A stretch of 50,014 nt of DNA, from positions 1-50,014 of the IMG/VR virus record IMGVR_UViG_3300036801_000108. One strand, 5' to 3'. A model generated the notes under the pieces. That model searched no databases, was not told the origin of the DNA, and saw nothing but the letters and a program-made list of their open reading frames with translations. The DNA is from a virus. Positions 38,899-46,940 of this stretch are shown one piece after another. Positions within the stretch are counted from its first letter, which is position 1. Each line of letters begins with the position of its first letter. The position numbers were made by a program, and so were the translations under genes.

Positions 38899-39585
38899 AT
38901 GACAGACCTAGCGACTGATGTTGCGGCCGACGCCGCGGTACCCTCCACTGACATCACCTTTGCCCTTAAAAACGGCGCAGGCGAGTTCACGGTCAATACC
39001 TTACGGCTCCCAATCGACGTATACCGCGAAGCCCTCATGCAGGGCCTCAAGGCCATCGCCGAACGCAACATGAGCAAGCTTACCAAAGCTGCATTCCCCG
39101 AGGACAACGCTGACGGCACCAAGCGCAAAGCCGCTATCCGTGCCAAGGCCGAGGCCAACATCGAGGACATGTACTCCGGTAAGACCAAGATCACCGGCCA
39201 GTCTAAGGCCAAAAAGGCCGGTGGGAATAAGGAAGTGGTCGCCGAAGCCATGCGGCTGGCGCGAAACCTCGTCAAGGACGCAATCAAAGCGGCCAAGGGC
39301 AAGATTTCGCACTACAAGGCTTCGGAAATCACCGAGGGCGCCAAGCAGCTTATCGCTGCCGATCCCTCGATCTTGGAGACAGCCAAGGCCAATCTCGAAG
39401 CGCGGGCAGCGACCCCGGTGAAGCTCAACGTCATGAGCGTCATCAAGGCCGATCCCAAGCTGGTGGCCGAGGACGAAGCCAAGAAGGCCAAGGCCAAGGC
39501 GGACAAGCCCCTTAGCGCAAAGCAGGCCGGTAAGGTCGCGCCGAGGGCAAAGGGCTCGAAGCCGCAGCCGCAGGCTAACGCCTAA
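38899..39585 (+). CDS. Lysine/alanine-rich basic protein, unknown
   Basis: A 228-residue protein. Residues 1-50 look globular (DITFALKNGAGEFTVNTLRL); from about residue 60 it is rich in Lys and Ala, and the last 45 residues (DEAKKAKAKADKPLSAKQAG and on) resemble the tails of histone H1-like bacterial proteins. It may bind DNA or RNA. AAAGAGG is well placed. It is the only gene after the structured RNA region and before a hairpin at 39775, which suggests a self-contained unit. No family recognised. Confidence 0.6.
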   Translation: MTDLATDVAADAAVPSTDITFALKNGAGEFTVNTLRLPIDVYREALMQGLKAIAERNMSKLTKAAFPEDNADGTKRKAAIRAKAEANIEDMYSGKTKITGQSKAKKAGGNKEVVAEAMRLARNLVKDAIKAAKGKISHYKASEITEGAKQLIAADPSILETAKANLEARAATPVKLNVMSVIKADPKLVAEDEAKKAKAKADKPLSAKQAGKVAPRAKGSKPQPQANA

Positions 39586-39920
39586 CGGAACGTCCATCGT
39601 GACTAAACTAGCCGAGTAATTGGAACCTAGGGTACGCAAGACGGAGCCCCCGCTCCTGATCTACCCTCTGACAACAGCCAAGGATCGGCTAGTTCTCCTT
39701 CCAACACCCATCCAGAGTTAACAGCTTTAGTATGGAATGGGACTAAAAAGCTGATTATGACGACCCAACTCTCCCCCAAGGGCACCCGGCGGTATATCCG
39801 CGCTGGCCCCTTGGGCTTCTTCCAGCAACGATGTGAGCAAGTGCCAGCATTGCTAGGCCATAGGCCCACATGACGCAAACCCAAACAGGGCATCCGACTG
39901 CCCTAACGGAGCACCATCTA
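39586..39920 (+). other. Gap with hairpin, no clear gene
   Basis: A 335-nt stretch. A hairpin at 39775-39815 pairs CCCAAGGG with CCCTTGGG around an inner GCGG-TATAT-CCGC and is followed by CTTCTTCC; it may be a weak terminator. The outer stem repeats the one at 38428-38447. A 38-codon frame (39757-39873) ends in an ATGA overlap, but it coincides with the hairpin and has no ribosome site. Confidence 0.45.
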
Positions 39921-40613
39921 ATGACCGGACATCAAATCAACAGCCTCGTTGGCGATCTTGTCGCTATGGCACAAGCCATGGAGCGACTGCCACAGGTCGA
40001 AACAGAACTTCATCGGCTTGAACATGAGCTTGAACAGGCTCACGCAACTATCAGCCATCGCGAGCTTCGGATCATCGACCTTAAGCAGCAGATTGAGGAC
40101 TTGCAGTCCAAGCTCTCGCAGGCGGAGGTAGCCCGTGACGACGCCGAGCTTCGGTTTCTCGAAGCTGACGAGAAGTCTTCCAAGGTGGTTCGCTTCTTGG
40201 CTCAAATTCAGGGCATGGCTGTCCAAGCTGAATGCGAACTGAACCCGCCCAAGCCAATGCCGCAGCCCGAAGTAACGGCCGAGGCAGTCTATCACGTTGG
40301 CGATCGTAGGCTCAGCGATAACGGCTCCGTGGTCAGTGTGCAAACGGACCCTACGAATGGCGCTTCCGTCAGCGAGGAACCGAGCCAGTCGGACCCTACT
40401 GGAGTCGTCCCCGATACTGTGGCTGTGGAGCACTCCGGTACTTCTCCCTTGATTGTCGATGCCCCAAGTGCGGTCGAGACTAATCCCGGCCCCTATCACG
40501 GCCGCCGCTACATCGACGTCCCCGGCTGGATTTCCCGCGCTGATTGGCTCGCTGGTGGCGGGACCAATGAGGACTATGATTGGCGCGAGGGCCAGCAATC
40601 CGCAGCGCAATAG
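39921..40613 (+). CDS. Coiled-coil early protein
   Basis: The 230-residue protein has a strong coiled coil at about residues 25-90 (HRLEHELEQAHATISHRELR, LKQQIEDLQSKLSQAEV), then a flexible acidic middle, and a C-terminal segment YIDVPGWISRADWLAGGG. GGAG lies before ATG 39921; the longer frame from 39870 has none. Function unknown. TAG stop. Confidence 0.6.
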   Translation: MTGHQINSLVGDLVAMAQAMERLPQVETELHRLEHELEQAHATISHRELRIIDLKQQIEDLQSKLSQAEVARDDAELRFLEADEKSSKVVRFLAQIQGMAVQAECELNPPKPMPQPEVTAEAVYHVGDRRLSDNGSVVSVQTDPTNGASVSEEPSQSDPTGVVPDTVAVEHSGTSPLIVDAPSAVETNPGPYHGRRYIDVPGWISRADWLAGGGTNEDYDWREGQQSAAQ

Positions 40614-40632
40614 GCTTTGCATCCATCAATCC

Positions 40633-40658
40633 TTGGGGCTGGCCGAAGCCAGCCCCAA
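40633..40658 (+). other. Perfect 11-bp hairpin before a start codon
   Basis: TTGGGGCTGGC and GCCAGCCCCAA are separated by CGAA. No T-run follows. It ends 5 nt before the ribosome site GGAGGG of the gene at 40674, so it may separate or regulate translation, or protect an RNA end. Confidence 0.6.
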
Positions 40659-40673
40659 ACAATGGAGGGACCA

Positions 40674-40832
40674 ATGATTACTCTTTGGTTTTGTATGCCA
40701 TCTTCAACGAACAAAGACAATTATGCAAGCTGTGACAAGCGGTTCAAATCACACGATGAGCTTGTTACATGGCTAGAGGACGCCACTACCACTAAAGGCC
40801 CTATTCTAGTTACAAAAGTCATATACAAATGA
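40674..40832 (+). CDS. Small early protein, unknown
   Basis: A 52-residue protein (ITLWFCMPSSTNKDNYASCD and HDELVTWLEDATT). GGAGGG 5 nt before the ATG. In frame with the previous gene's stop by chance. AT-richer than neighbours. Confidence 0.6.
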   Translation: MITLWFCMPSSTNKDNYASCDKRFKSHDELVTWLEDATTTKGPILVTKVIYK

Positions 40833-40902
40833 CTCCCCAACCTACCAACTACTCCCACCATATCCTCACATACCTCATGTGGCAATTTTGGAAAGGAAGG
40901 CG

Positions 40903-41043
40903 ATGATGCTAAAGCCTAATCTCAAGAAACTTCAACGCCAAGCCAAGCGCAATCTCAAGATGCGCGATTACAAGCCGAACGGCGAGCGCGAGGTAGCACG
41001 ACGCAAACGCCAGCTAGACCAAGGACGCTTGCGTTCGACCTAA
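40903..41043 (+). CDS. Small highly basic protein
   Basis: A 46-residue protein with more than a third Lys and Arg (LKKLQRQAKRNLKMRDYKPN). AAGGAAGG precedes two ATG codons (40903, 40906). A terminator follows at 41054. Likely nucleic-acid binding by composition only. Confidence 0.6.
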   Translation: MMLKPNLKKLQRQAKRNLKMRDYKPNGEREVARRKRQLDQGRLRST

Positions 41044-41053
41044 CCTTCCCTCT

Positions 41054-41085
41054 GGCCCTAGCCCTCACCCGGCTAGGGCCATTTT
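41054..41085 (+). terminator. Rho-independent terminator
   Basis: GGCCCTAGCC, 7-nt loop, GGCTAGGGCC, then ATTTTCATT. It ends the first early unit; promoter P3 follows 30 nt on. Confidence 0.88.
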
Positions 41086-41116
41086 CATTAGCCCCATATC
41101 TAACCACACTAGGCCA

Positions 41117-41145
41117 TTGACTTTCGCGGCTTGGTGTGGTACAAT
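41117..41145 (+). promoter_or_regulatory. Early promoter P3 (strong sigma-70 type)
   Basis: TTGACT, 17 nt, TACAAT. The -10 context GGTGTGG before and GGTAGTCAT after is nearly the same as at P4. It starts the transcript of the gene at 41172 and, probably, the long operon after it. Confidence 0.85.
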
Positions 41146-41171
41146 GGTAGTCATAATGGAGGATTGCTCCA

Positions 41172-41393
41172 ATGAAATCATTTATAGTTGGTCATATTGA
41201 CTGGAGCGAGAACGAACTTAGATTAGAACACCACATGGGCGAAGACTGGCGTGCGGCAGTAGCACAACACAGCAAATACCCATGGCGCGAATACCCTCAA
41301 GACGATGAATTGTTCACAAGCAGACTAAATCCCGAGGCTTTCAAACAAACTTGCTTTGATTGTGACTGCATGATGTCTTGGATAGAGATTTAG
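41172..41393 (+). CDS. Small early protein, unknown
   Basis: A 73-residue protein (FIVGHIDWSENELRLEHHMG) with three cysteines at the end (CFDCDCMMSW). GGAGG is 9 nt upstream. First gene after promoter P3. TAG stop followed 2 nt later by the next ATG. Confidence 0.65.
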   Translation: MKSFIVGHIDWSENELRLEHHMGEDWRAAVAQHSKYPWREYPQDDELFTSRLNPEAFKQTCFDCDCMMSWIEI

Positions 41394-41395
41394 CC

Positions 41396-41563
41396 ATGCC
41401 CATGATCCTCGACGCTTATGAATGGTACATCGAACGTGCCAAGCTGATGCACTGGCACATCCCCACTCGCGAGCAATGGAACGAATGGTGCGCTCGTCCT
41501 CGACCTGCGCCACTGCTCCCCCATTGGACCTTCTCACCTGCCGATTGGAGCCGAGAGTCATGA
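41396..41563 (+). CDS. Small early protein, unknown
   Basis: A 55-residue tryptophan-rich protein (AYEWYIERAKLMHWHIPTRE, WNEWCARP). Coupled to the next gene by ATGA. Not recognised. Confidence 0.5.
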   Translation: MPMILDAYEWYIERAKLMHWHIPTREQWNEWCARPRPAPLLPHWTFSPADWSRES

Positions 41564-42120
41564 CCGAACCTGCGAACACCCGCGCCCCTCCCTCCCCACA
41601 AGCCGCGCAGCCGGTCGCGTGGGACGACAACAGGTTAGCCGCGTGGGCTCGCAACTGGCACTGGAACGATTGCGCCGAGGATAGGCCAGTCGATCCGTCG
41701 ATTTACTTCCGCGACATGCGAATGCTCAAAGCGTTCGTTGCCCTCTTCTCCGCACCCCCACCCGCTCAAGGCTCGGAGGTCAAGCCACATATTTACGCGC
41801 CGGATTATCAGGCAATGGGCGATTGCCGAGTGTGTGGGCACGAGGAAAACAAACCTTGGCATTTGTATTCTGGAGCGGCGCAGGTTCAAGGCTCGGATGA
41901 GGGGGAGCATCGCAAGTGCTCTGAGGGAAGCGCGGACGACTTGAGAGCGCAGGGATGGTCAGTGGCCGTACACAACGATTATTCCCTTCATGGGACGCCT
42001 CACACTTTTTGGCTTTTGACCAAAGATGGCAGAGCGATCAAGGGCGAGGGCTTTACCGACGCCGACGCTTTGAACGCCATCCGCGCCCTCGCACAGCAAC
42101 CTGAACACCATGGGGAGTAA
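41560..42120 (+). CDS. Early protein with Cys pair, unknown
   Basis: A 186-residue protein. It has CRVCGHEENKPWH in the middle and a C-terminal segment HTFWLLTKDGRAIKGEGFTD that resembles a small domain common at the ends of phage accessory proteins. ATG 41560 overlaps the previous stop; the frame extends to 41422 only as a shadow. Confidence 0.55.
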   Translation: MTEPANTRAPPSPQAAQPVAWDDNRLAAWARNWHWNDCAEDRPVDPSIYFRDMRMLKAFVALFSAPPPAQGSEVKPHIYAPDYQAMGDCRVCGHEENKPWHLYSGAAQVQGSDEGEHRKCSEGSADDLRAQGWSVAVHNDYSLHGTPHTFWLLTKDGRAIKGEGFTDADALNAIRALAQQPEHHGE

Positions 42121-42123
42121 CCA

Positions 42124-42585
42124 ATGACCACCACCCTCTACAACCTCCGCACCGACGGCGACCAATACCGCATCACCAAGTTCACCGACGGCAACCCCGA
42201 ATCCTCCTACCTCATCTCCCACTTCGAATGCCAATGCCCGGCTGGCGAGCGCGCGACCTGCCGACATCGAGCAATGCTACCTGTAATGCTCAATCACGAG
42301 ATGGCCAACACGCCCTATTTCTGGGATTTCGATATCAGCCGCATGTGTGATTTCGAGGGTAATACTCTTGAAATGATGCCTGTGGCCGAAGGCCCTCCAG
42401 CCGAAGCTTTACCTACATCAATTCCTCCACCTGCCGCGACAGCGATGCACGCCGAACCTGCGCCCCATGGTGTAGTGGTTAGCACGAGGGACTTTGCCCA
42501 CAATGAACTAATCGATCAAGCAGTAGCTGCGGGACCAATCAAGATCACAACTCCACTTCCTTTAATACGCTGGCGCAGGCTCTAA
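42124..42585 (+). CDS. SWIM-like zinc-finger early protein ending in RRL
   Basis: A 153-residue protein. The segment ECQCPAGERATCRHRAML fits a SWIM-type C-x-C...C-x-H zinc finger, which binds DNA or proteins. A proline-rich middle leads to PLPLIRWRRL at the C-terminus, the shared tail motif. Function otherwise unknown. Confidence 0.6.
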   Translation: MTTTLYNLRTDGDQYRITKFTDGNPESSYLISHFECQCPAGERATCRHRAMLPVMLNHEMANTPYFWDFDISRMCDFEGNTLEMMPVAEGPPAEALPTSIPPPAATAMHAEPAPHGVVVSTRDFAHNELIDQAVAAGPIKITTPLPLIRWRRL

Positions 42586-42589
42586 CCCC

Positions 42590-43228
42590 ATGCCCATCCC
42601 CCCACTCAACCCCCTCGCCTACCTGCGGTCCCCAATCACCGCCCACACCGATTCGCGACTAATCGACGCGGTGTTTCGCAAGACCCAAGCATTCCGTTGC
42701 GAGCAGCTTGCCTTCAAGGACTACCCGCGCCACGTCCTCGACTTCGGCGGCGGCTTCGGGGTGCATTATCGGCAGTTTGGCTACCGAACCCAACGCTGGG
42801 CCGTGGTGGAAAACATCGAGATAGTTCGCAAGGCCCAAACCTGCGATCTCGAATCCTCTAACCTCCGCTTCTTTCCCAACATCAGCGAGGCCATGGCTTG
42901 GCTCGGCACCTGCGATCTTGTCTATTCCAACGGCGCGTTGCAATATACCCATGTGCCTATAGCCATCCTTATTCAATTAATCGCTTTTGGCATCCCCACC
43001 ATCCGCTGGGACCGAACCGAGCTATCCTTCGATTCCTCTACTACCGACATCGAACGCACTTGGCTCTCTTGGCACGGGCCACGCACCAACGTCCCTATCA
43101 CCGAGCGCCGAGTCCTACTCCCCCGTACCCTAATCCCTTGCTCCACCTTCCTCGCTGCGCACTCGGCCTACACCGCACGTGCGTCCTCGCGCACCAGCTT
43201 CCACTTCCAGCTAAAGGCATCACCATGA
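42590..43228 (+). CDS. SAM-dependent methyltransferase, TIGR04325-like
   Basis: The 212-residue protein has the SAM-binding motif VLDFGGGFGVHY (residues 49-60), WAVVENIEIV and a CDLVYSNGALQYT motif. This set matches the TIGR04325 (LIC12133) family, usually found in surface polysaccharide gene clusters. Its target here could be lipopolysaccharide or nucleotide sugars; it is not a typical DNA methylase as no NPPY/DPPY motif is seen. No strong ribosome site. It goes with the O-antigen-ligase-like and outer-membrane genes of this phage. Confidence 0.72.
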   Translation: MPIPPLNPLAYLRSPITAHTDSRLIDAVFRKTQAFRCEQLAFKDYPRHVLDFGGGFGVHYRQFGYRTQRWAVVENIEIVRKAQTCDLESSNLRFFPNISEAMAWLGTCDLVYSNGALQYTHVPIAILIQLIAFGIPTIRWDRTELSFDSSTTDIERTWLSWHGPRTNVPITERRVLLPRTLIPCSTFLAAHSAYTARASSRTSFHFQLKASP

Positions 43229-43416
43229 CCCCACGATATCTAGTCTTTGCTTGCGAAGCCTACTACCCCAGTGGTGGTTGGGGAGACTTCCAAAAAGCAT
43301 TCACTTCCTACCAAGAAGCACGCGACTACGCTGATAGCATCCGGCATAAGTGGAGCGGTAGCGTAGAACTTGTGGACCTTAACTATGTTTATCCAGATCG
43401 TAGGGGACAGCTATGA
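43225..43416 (+). CDS. Small early protein, unknown
   Basis: A 63-residue protein (YLVFACEAYYPSGGWGDFQK, ARDYADSIRHKW) that looks like a small two-strand, one-helix domain common in phages. ATGA overlaps at both ends. Confidence 0.6.
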   Translation: MTPRYLVFACEAYYPSGGWGDFQKAFTSYQEARDYADSIRHKWSGSVELVDLNYVYPDRRGQL

Positions 43417-43754
43417 TGGGCACCCTCGACACCGACCCCCCACCTCATGCCGTAACCCTATGGCTCACCGACCACGACATCATCGTCCAACTCCCGATGA
43501 CCGCCGGCGGCATCCCCTACCTGCTCAAGCTCCCGCTCTCCGAAGGCGGCCTCATGCAGGCCCTCGAACTCCTGCGCAAGCGCAAGCACGAGGTCCTATC
43601 CCCATTGGAGGCCCAAGCCCTCTACGAGCCCCCGCGACATCAACCCCAAGTCAAACTCACCAAGGCTCAAGAACGGCTCAATGCCGAGACCACACCCGAG
43701 CAACGGGCCGCGGCTAAGGCATTGATTGAGCGGTTGGGATTGGTGAAGCGATGA
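43413..43754 (+). CDS. Early protein, unknown
   Basis: A 113-residue protein; N-terminal half beta-rich (AVTLWLTDHDIIVQLPM), C-terminal half charged helix (TPEQRAAAKALIERLGL). Overlaps the HNH gene start by ATGA. Not recognised. Confidence 0.55.
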   Translation: MMGTLDTDPPPHAVTLWLTDHDIIVQLPMTAGGIPYLLKLPLSEGGLMQALELLRKRKHEVLSPLEAQALYEPPRHQPQVKLTKAQERLNAETTPEQRAAAKALIERLGLVKR

Positions 43755-44245
43755 CCGATCTCTTCCTAATTGCCCACACGGCAGCGGCAGTTAGTCTAGA
43801 AAGACGATTGCTTGAGAAAACAACTAAGCTGGAAAATGGCTGCTGGTATTGTAGCGCTGGCGGTGAAGAAAGTCGTTATGGCACCATCTGGTTTAAGCAC
43901 CAAAATATCGGTAATCATGTTGCGTCATATTTAGTGCATAAAGGTTCAATTCCCAACGGTATGTTAGTCTGTCACACCTGCGATTACAAGCGATGCATTG
44001 CACCAGATCATTTGTTCTTGGGCAGTAACCAAGACAACACAGATGACATGATACGCAAAGGGCGTAAAGATAGGCGGGTTGGTAGTTTGAATACACGGGC
44101 CATTCTTACTGAGGATCAAGTTCGTGAAATCAAATACTTTCTTGAACACGCAGGTATGACACAACAAGCCATTGCCGATTATTTTGGCGTATCTCGGGTT
44201 ATTATCAGTCAAATCAATACAGGCAAGAGGTGGGTGCATGTCTGA
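43751..44245 (+). CDS. HNH endonuclease with C-terminal HTH (homing type)
   Basis: The 164-residue protein has a zinc-stabilised HNH core (HVASYLVHKG, VCHTCDYKRCIAPDHLFLGS, then N and D) and an HTH at the end (GMTQQAIADYFGVSRVIIS). This domain pair is that of free-standing phage homing endonucleases. The DNA is AT-richer than neighbours, as expected for a mobile gene. Its first nine residues, MTDLFLIAH, copy the start of the next gene, MSELYLVAH. Confidence 0.85.
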   Translation: MTDLFLIAHTAAAVSLERRLLEKTTKLENGCWYCSAGGEESRYGTIWFKHQNIGNHVASYLVHKGSIPNGMLVCHTCDYKRCIAPDHLFLGSNQDNTDDMIRKGRKDRRVGSLNTRAILTEDQVREIKYFLEHAGMTQQAIADYFGVSRVIISQINTGKRWVHV

Positions 44246-44639
44246 ATTATATTTGGTGGCGCATAAAGTTAGAGGCGAACCTGCTTTCGATATCGCGACG
44301 CGGATCGAGTGCGCCGAATGCAAACAAGATAATGGCAATATCCCCGGTTGCAGCGAATGCGACGGCCTCGGCTATTGGTGGATCATCCCCACCTCTGGCC
44401 ACCGGGCATATCCGTGGCGTTGGTGGGGATTAGATCACTTGCGTTATCAATCACAAGCCGAGGTACAGGATTGGGATGACGTAGTACAACCAATGGATGA
44501 AATCCAAAATGGTGTTCCAGACCACCTCCCCGACCACTACCCTACCCGCTCCGCCTCTACCCCATCCTTGACCGATATCCTTGGCCTGCGAAAGCCTAAG
44601 CCAGCAACACCACCCGCACCAATCGTGAGGCGGCTATGA
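44238..44639 (+). CDS. Zinc-ribbon early protein ending in RRL
   Basis: A 133-residue protein with two CxxC pairs (CAEC and CSEC) in DnaJ-like spacing, followed by GYWWIIPTSGHRAYPW. A proline-rich tail ends PAPIVRRL. I recall this protein type from Rhizobiales phages; function unknown. It overlaps the HNH gene by 8 nt. Confidence 0.65.
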   Translation: MSELYLVAHKVRGEPAFDIATRIECAECKQDNGNIPGCSECDGLGYWWIIPTSGHRAYPWRWWGLDHLRYQSQAEVQDWDDVVQPMDEIQNGVPDHLPDHYPTRSASTPSLTDILGLRKPKPATPPAPIVRRL

Positions 44640-44845
44640 GGAAACCTAAGTCACCACCCGACCTACGCCCCAACTGGCGCGACCCAGCAATGAAAGTACT
44701 TGTCCAATCCAAAACCGAGGGCCAAATCTACATCGAGCCCGAGCGCTTGGTCAAAGTCGCGCAGCATCGCTTGGCCTTTGCCAACGAACCGACCTACCAC
44801 ACCGACCCGACCTACAACCTGCGAAAGGACCACCGCAAGCCATGA
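44636..44845 (+). CDS. Small basic early protein
   Basis: A 69-residue protein (VLVQSKTEGQIYIEPERLVK) coupled by ATGA on both sides. Not recognised. Confidence 0.55.
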   Translation: MRKPKSPPDLRPNWRDPAMKVLVQSKTEGQIYIEPERLVKVAQHRLAFANEPTYHTDPTYNLRKDHRKP

Positions 44846-45078
44846 CCGAACCCTTCTCCACCATCGGCGGAATCGCCACCAAAGACGAAGCCTACCGCAA
44901 ACTAATGCACCACATTGAAGAAGCCATCAACCAATGCCTCGCCATCGGCCATTTCTACAACACCGAAGACGACAACACCTCGCGCCTGATCGCCAAGGGC
45001 TGGTACGGGATCGGCAACGAATTGCTGCCAAGGTTCAAGGAACAGGTTCGGCAACTCGCAATGAGGAGGGCGAATTGA
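44842..45078 (+). CDS. Small helical early protein
   Basis: A 78-residue protein (DEAYRKLMHHIEEAINQCLA, WYGIGNELLPRFKEQVRQLA). Its last codons carry the GGAGG ribosome site of the helicase gene, whose TTG start overlaps its TGA. Not recognised. Confidence 0.6.
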   Translation: MTEPFSTIGGIATKDEAYRKLMHHIEEAINQCLAIGHFYNTEDDNTSRLIAKGWYGIGNELLPRFKEQVRQLAMRRAN

Positions 45079-46505
45079 CCCCAACCCCCGAACAATTCGC
45101 CATCCTCGATCACTGCACTACCAAGGACCATCCCAACCTCATGATCAACGCCTTAGCAGGCACAGGCAAATCCGCAACGCTCAAGCTAATCGATCAAGTC
45201 CATCGAACCAAGCCCGCGCTCTATCTCGTATTCAACAAACGTAACCAACTCGAAGCCATTGAGGCCCAAAAGGCCGGCGACTTCGCCTCAACCACCACGA
45301 TCAAAACCTTCAACTCCCTCGGGCACGGCATCTGGGCCAAGGCCATTGCCCACGATATCCACCTCGACAAGTCCAAATCCCGAACCCTCTGGCGCGAGAT
45401 GATCGACGAGATGTCCCGCGCCGATGCCAATGCCGCGTGGAAGGAATATTCCGTGGTGATGGATGGAATGGAGAAGGCTAAGGCCTTAGGCTATGTGCCT
45501 AAGTCGGTCAAGCTTCCACACCAATCCCTAATCGATCACACCGCGCTCCACCACGCAATGGATGAAAGGCCTAACGAATATGCCGGAGAACTCATTGATC
45601 AACTGCTCAAGGCCTCGATCACCAAGGCTTACTCCGGCCTTATTGATTTCAACGATCAGATTTACATGCCCGCATTGTTTGGAGGAACATTCCCAAAGTT
45701 TCCCCGCGTCATGGTTGACGAGTACCAAGATCAATCGCCGGTTAACCATGCGCTGCTCCAACGTCTCGTCAAAGGTCGTCTTATTGGAGTTGGCGATCCA
45801 TATCAAAACATCTATGGCTTCCGCGGGGCCAAGTCGGGAGGGATGTCCTCGGCAATCGACACTTACTCCATGACCCAACTCCCACTCTCCATATCCTTCC
45901 GCTGCCCATCCGCCATCGTCGAAGCAGCCCGCTGGCGCGTCCCCCACTTCCAATGGTCCAAACGCGGAGGCAATGTCAGTGTGGCCAACACCTACAACGG
46001 TTGCGATTTCCCTGACGATAGCACTATTATCTGTCGCAACAATGCACCATTGCTTCGATTGGCCTTTAAGCTTATCTCAGCAGGTCGCTCTGTTAGCGTT
46101 GTCGGTAGCGAACTTGGTCCTCGTCTGGTCGCTATCATGAAGAAACTCGGCGATGCCACTATGCCGCGCGCGCGCTTGTTCACCGAAATCGAATCATGGC
46201 GCGAGGCCCGCCTAATCGCGGGCTCCAAATCCGCCAACGACCTCGCCGACTGCATGCGGGTCTTCGCTGAACACGGCGACACTCTATCCTCTGCCATTTC
46301 CTACGCCGAACACATCTTCGCTCAATCCGGCACCATTCGCCTGCTCACCGGACACAAGGCCAAGGGGCTAGAATTCGAAAACGTCTTCTGGCTCGATCGG
46401 CGCCTGTGCGGTGACAACGAGCAAGACCTTAATCTCCAATACGTCATCACCACCCGCAGCCAACATTCGCTCACCGAGCTTGACTCCTCTAGCATAGTGT
46501 GGTAA
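45075..46505 (+). CDS. SF1 (UvrD/PcrA-like) helicase
   Basis: The 476-residue helicase has motif I INALAGTGKSAT (about 24-35), motif II VMVDEYQDQSPV, motif III GDPYQNIYGFRGA, and a motif VI-region LLTGHKAKGLEFENVFWLD with VITTRSQH. It unwinds DNA with 3'-5' polarity in the UvrD family. GAGGAGGG lies 4 nt before TTG 45075; the long frame to 44934 is shadow. It precedes a nuclease and recombinase, so it may act in recombination-dependent replication. It is short for UvrD and lacks much of the 2B domain. Confidence 0.9.
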   Translation: MTPTPEQFAILDHCTTKDHPNLMINALAGTGKSATLKLIDQVHRTKPALYLVFNKRNQLEAIEAQKAGDFASTTTIKTFNSLGHGIWAKAIAHDIHLDKSKSRTLWREMIDEMSRADANAAWKEYSVVMDGMEKAKALGYVPKSVKLPHQSLIDHTALHHAMDERPNEYAGELIDQLLKASITKAYSGLIDFNDQIYMPALFGGTFPKFPRVMVDEYQDQSPVNHALLQRLVKGRLIGVGDPYQNIYGFRGAKSGGMSSAIDTYSMTQLPLSISFRCPSAIVEAARWRVPHFQWSKRGGNVSVANTYNGCDFPDDSTIICRNNAPLLRLAFKLISAGRSVSVVGSELGPRLVAIMKKLGDATMPRARLFTEIESWREARLIAGSKSANDLADCMRVFAEHGDTLSSAISYAEHIFAQSGTIRLLTGHKAKGLEFENVFWLDRRLCGDNEQDLNLQYVITTRSQHSLTELDSSSIVW

Positions 46506-46508
46506 GAT
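46480..46508 (+). promoter_or_regulatory. Early promoter P4 (sigma-70 type)
   Basis: TTGACT, 17 nt, TAAGAT, with AGTGTGG before and GGTAGCTAT after the -10 box, like P3. The -35 lies in the last codons of the helicase gene. It serves the nuclease-recombinase group. Confidence 0.75.
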
Positions 46509-46535
46509 GGTAGCTATCATCGTGAAGGAATCCTG

Positions 46536-46940
46536 ATGTCACTTCCCAATGCCCTCCGCGCCTATGAGGACTGCCGCACACTATTCGAGGCCGCGGCAGC
46601 CGACTCCAAAGGCGCGCGTGCCAAGCTCATCAGCCACGACGCTTGTATCAACATGCGTTCACGGCTCCACAACTTCCGTGCCCTCGACCGCGCGGCCAAC
46701 GCCGAGACCTACCCCGATCCCAACGACCCGCTCCACGGCCAGTCCGTCTACGATGAATACGTGGTCCAAATCTTCCCCGACGAGGATGGCGAATGGTGGG
46801 TTTATGTCTCGCTCCGTACTAGTCAACTCCTCGCCATCGAGCCGCTCTCCGACACCCCACCGTTGCTCGAACTGAACGCCAATCCAACCGACACTACGGC
46901 CCATGAAGTCCACTTAATCGAGGACCATAGCGATGGCTAG
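46536..46940 (+). CDS. Early protein, unknown
   Basis: A 134-residue acidic protein (ALRAYEDCRTLFEAAAADSK, VVQIFPDEDGEWWVYVSLR). GAAGGA lies upstream of the ATG. TAG stop inside the next gene's start. No domain recognised. Confidence 0.6.
   Translation: MSLPNALRAYEDCRTLFEAAAADSKGARAKLISHDACINMRSRLHNFRALDRAANAETYPDPNDPLHGQSVYDEYVVQIFPDEDGEWWVYVSLRTSQLLAIEPLSDTPPLLELNANPTDTTAHEVHLIEDHSDG

Noticed and set aside
39757-39873. 38-codon frame before the coiled-coil gene
   Set aside because: No ribosome site, Arg/Pro-rich product, and it coincides with a hairpin; only its ATGA overlap speaks for it.
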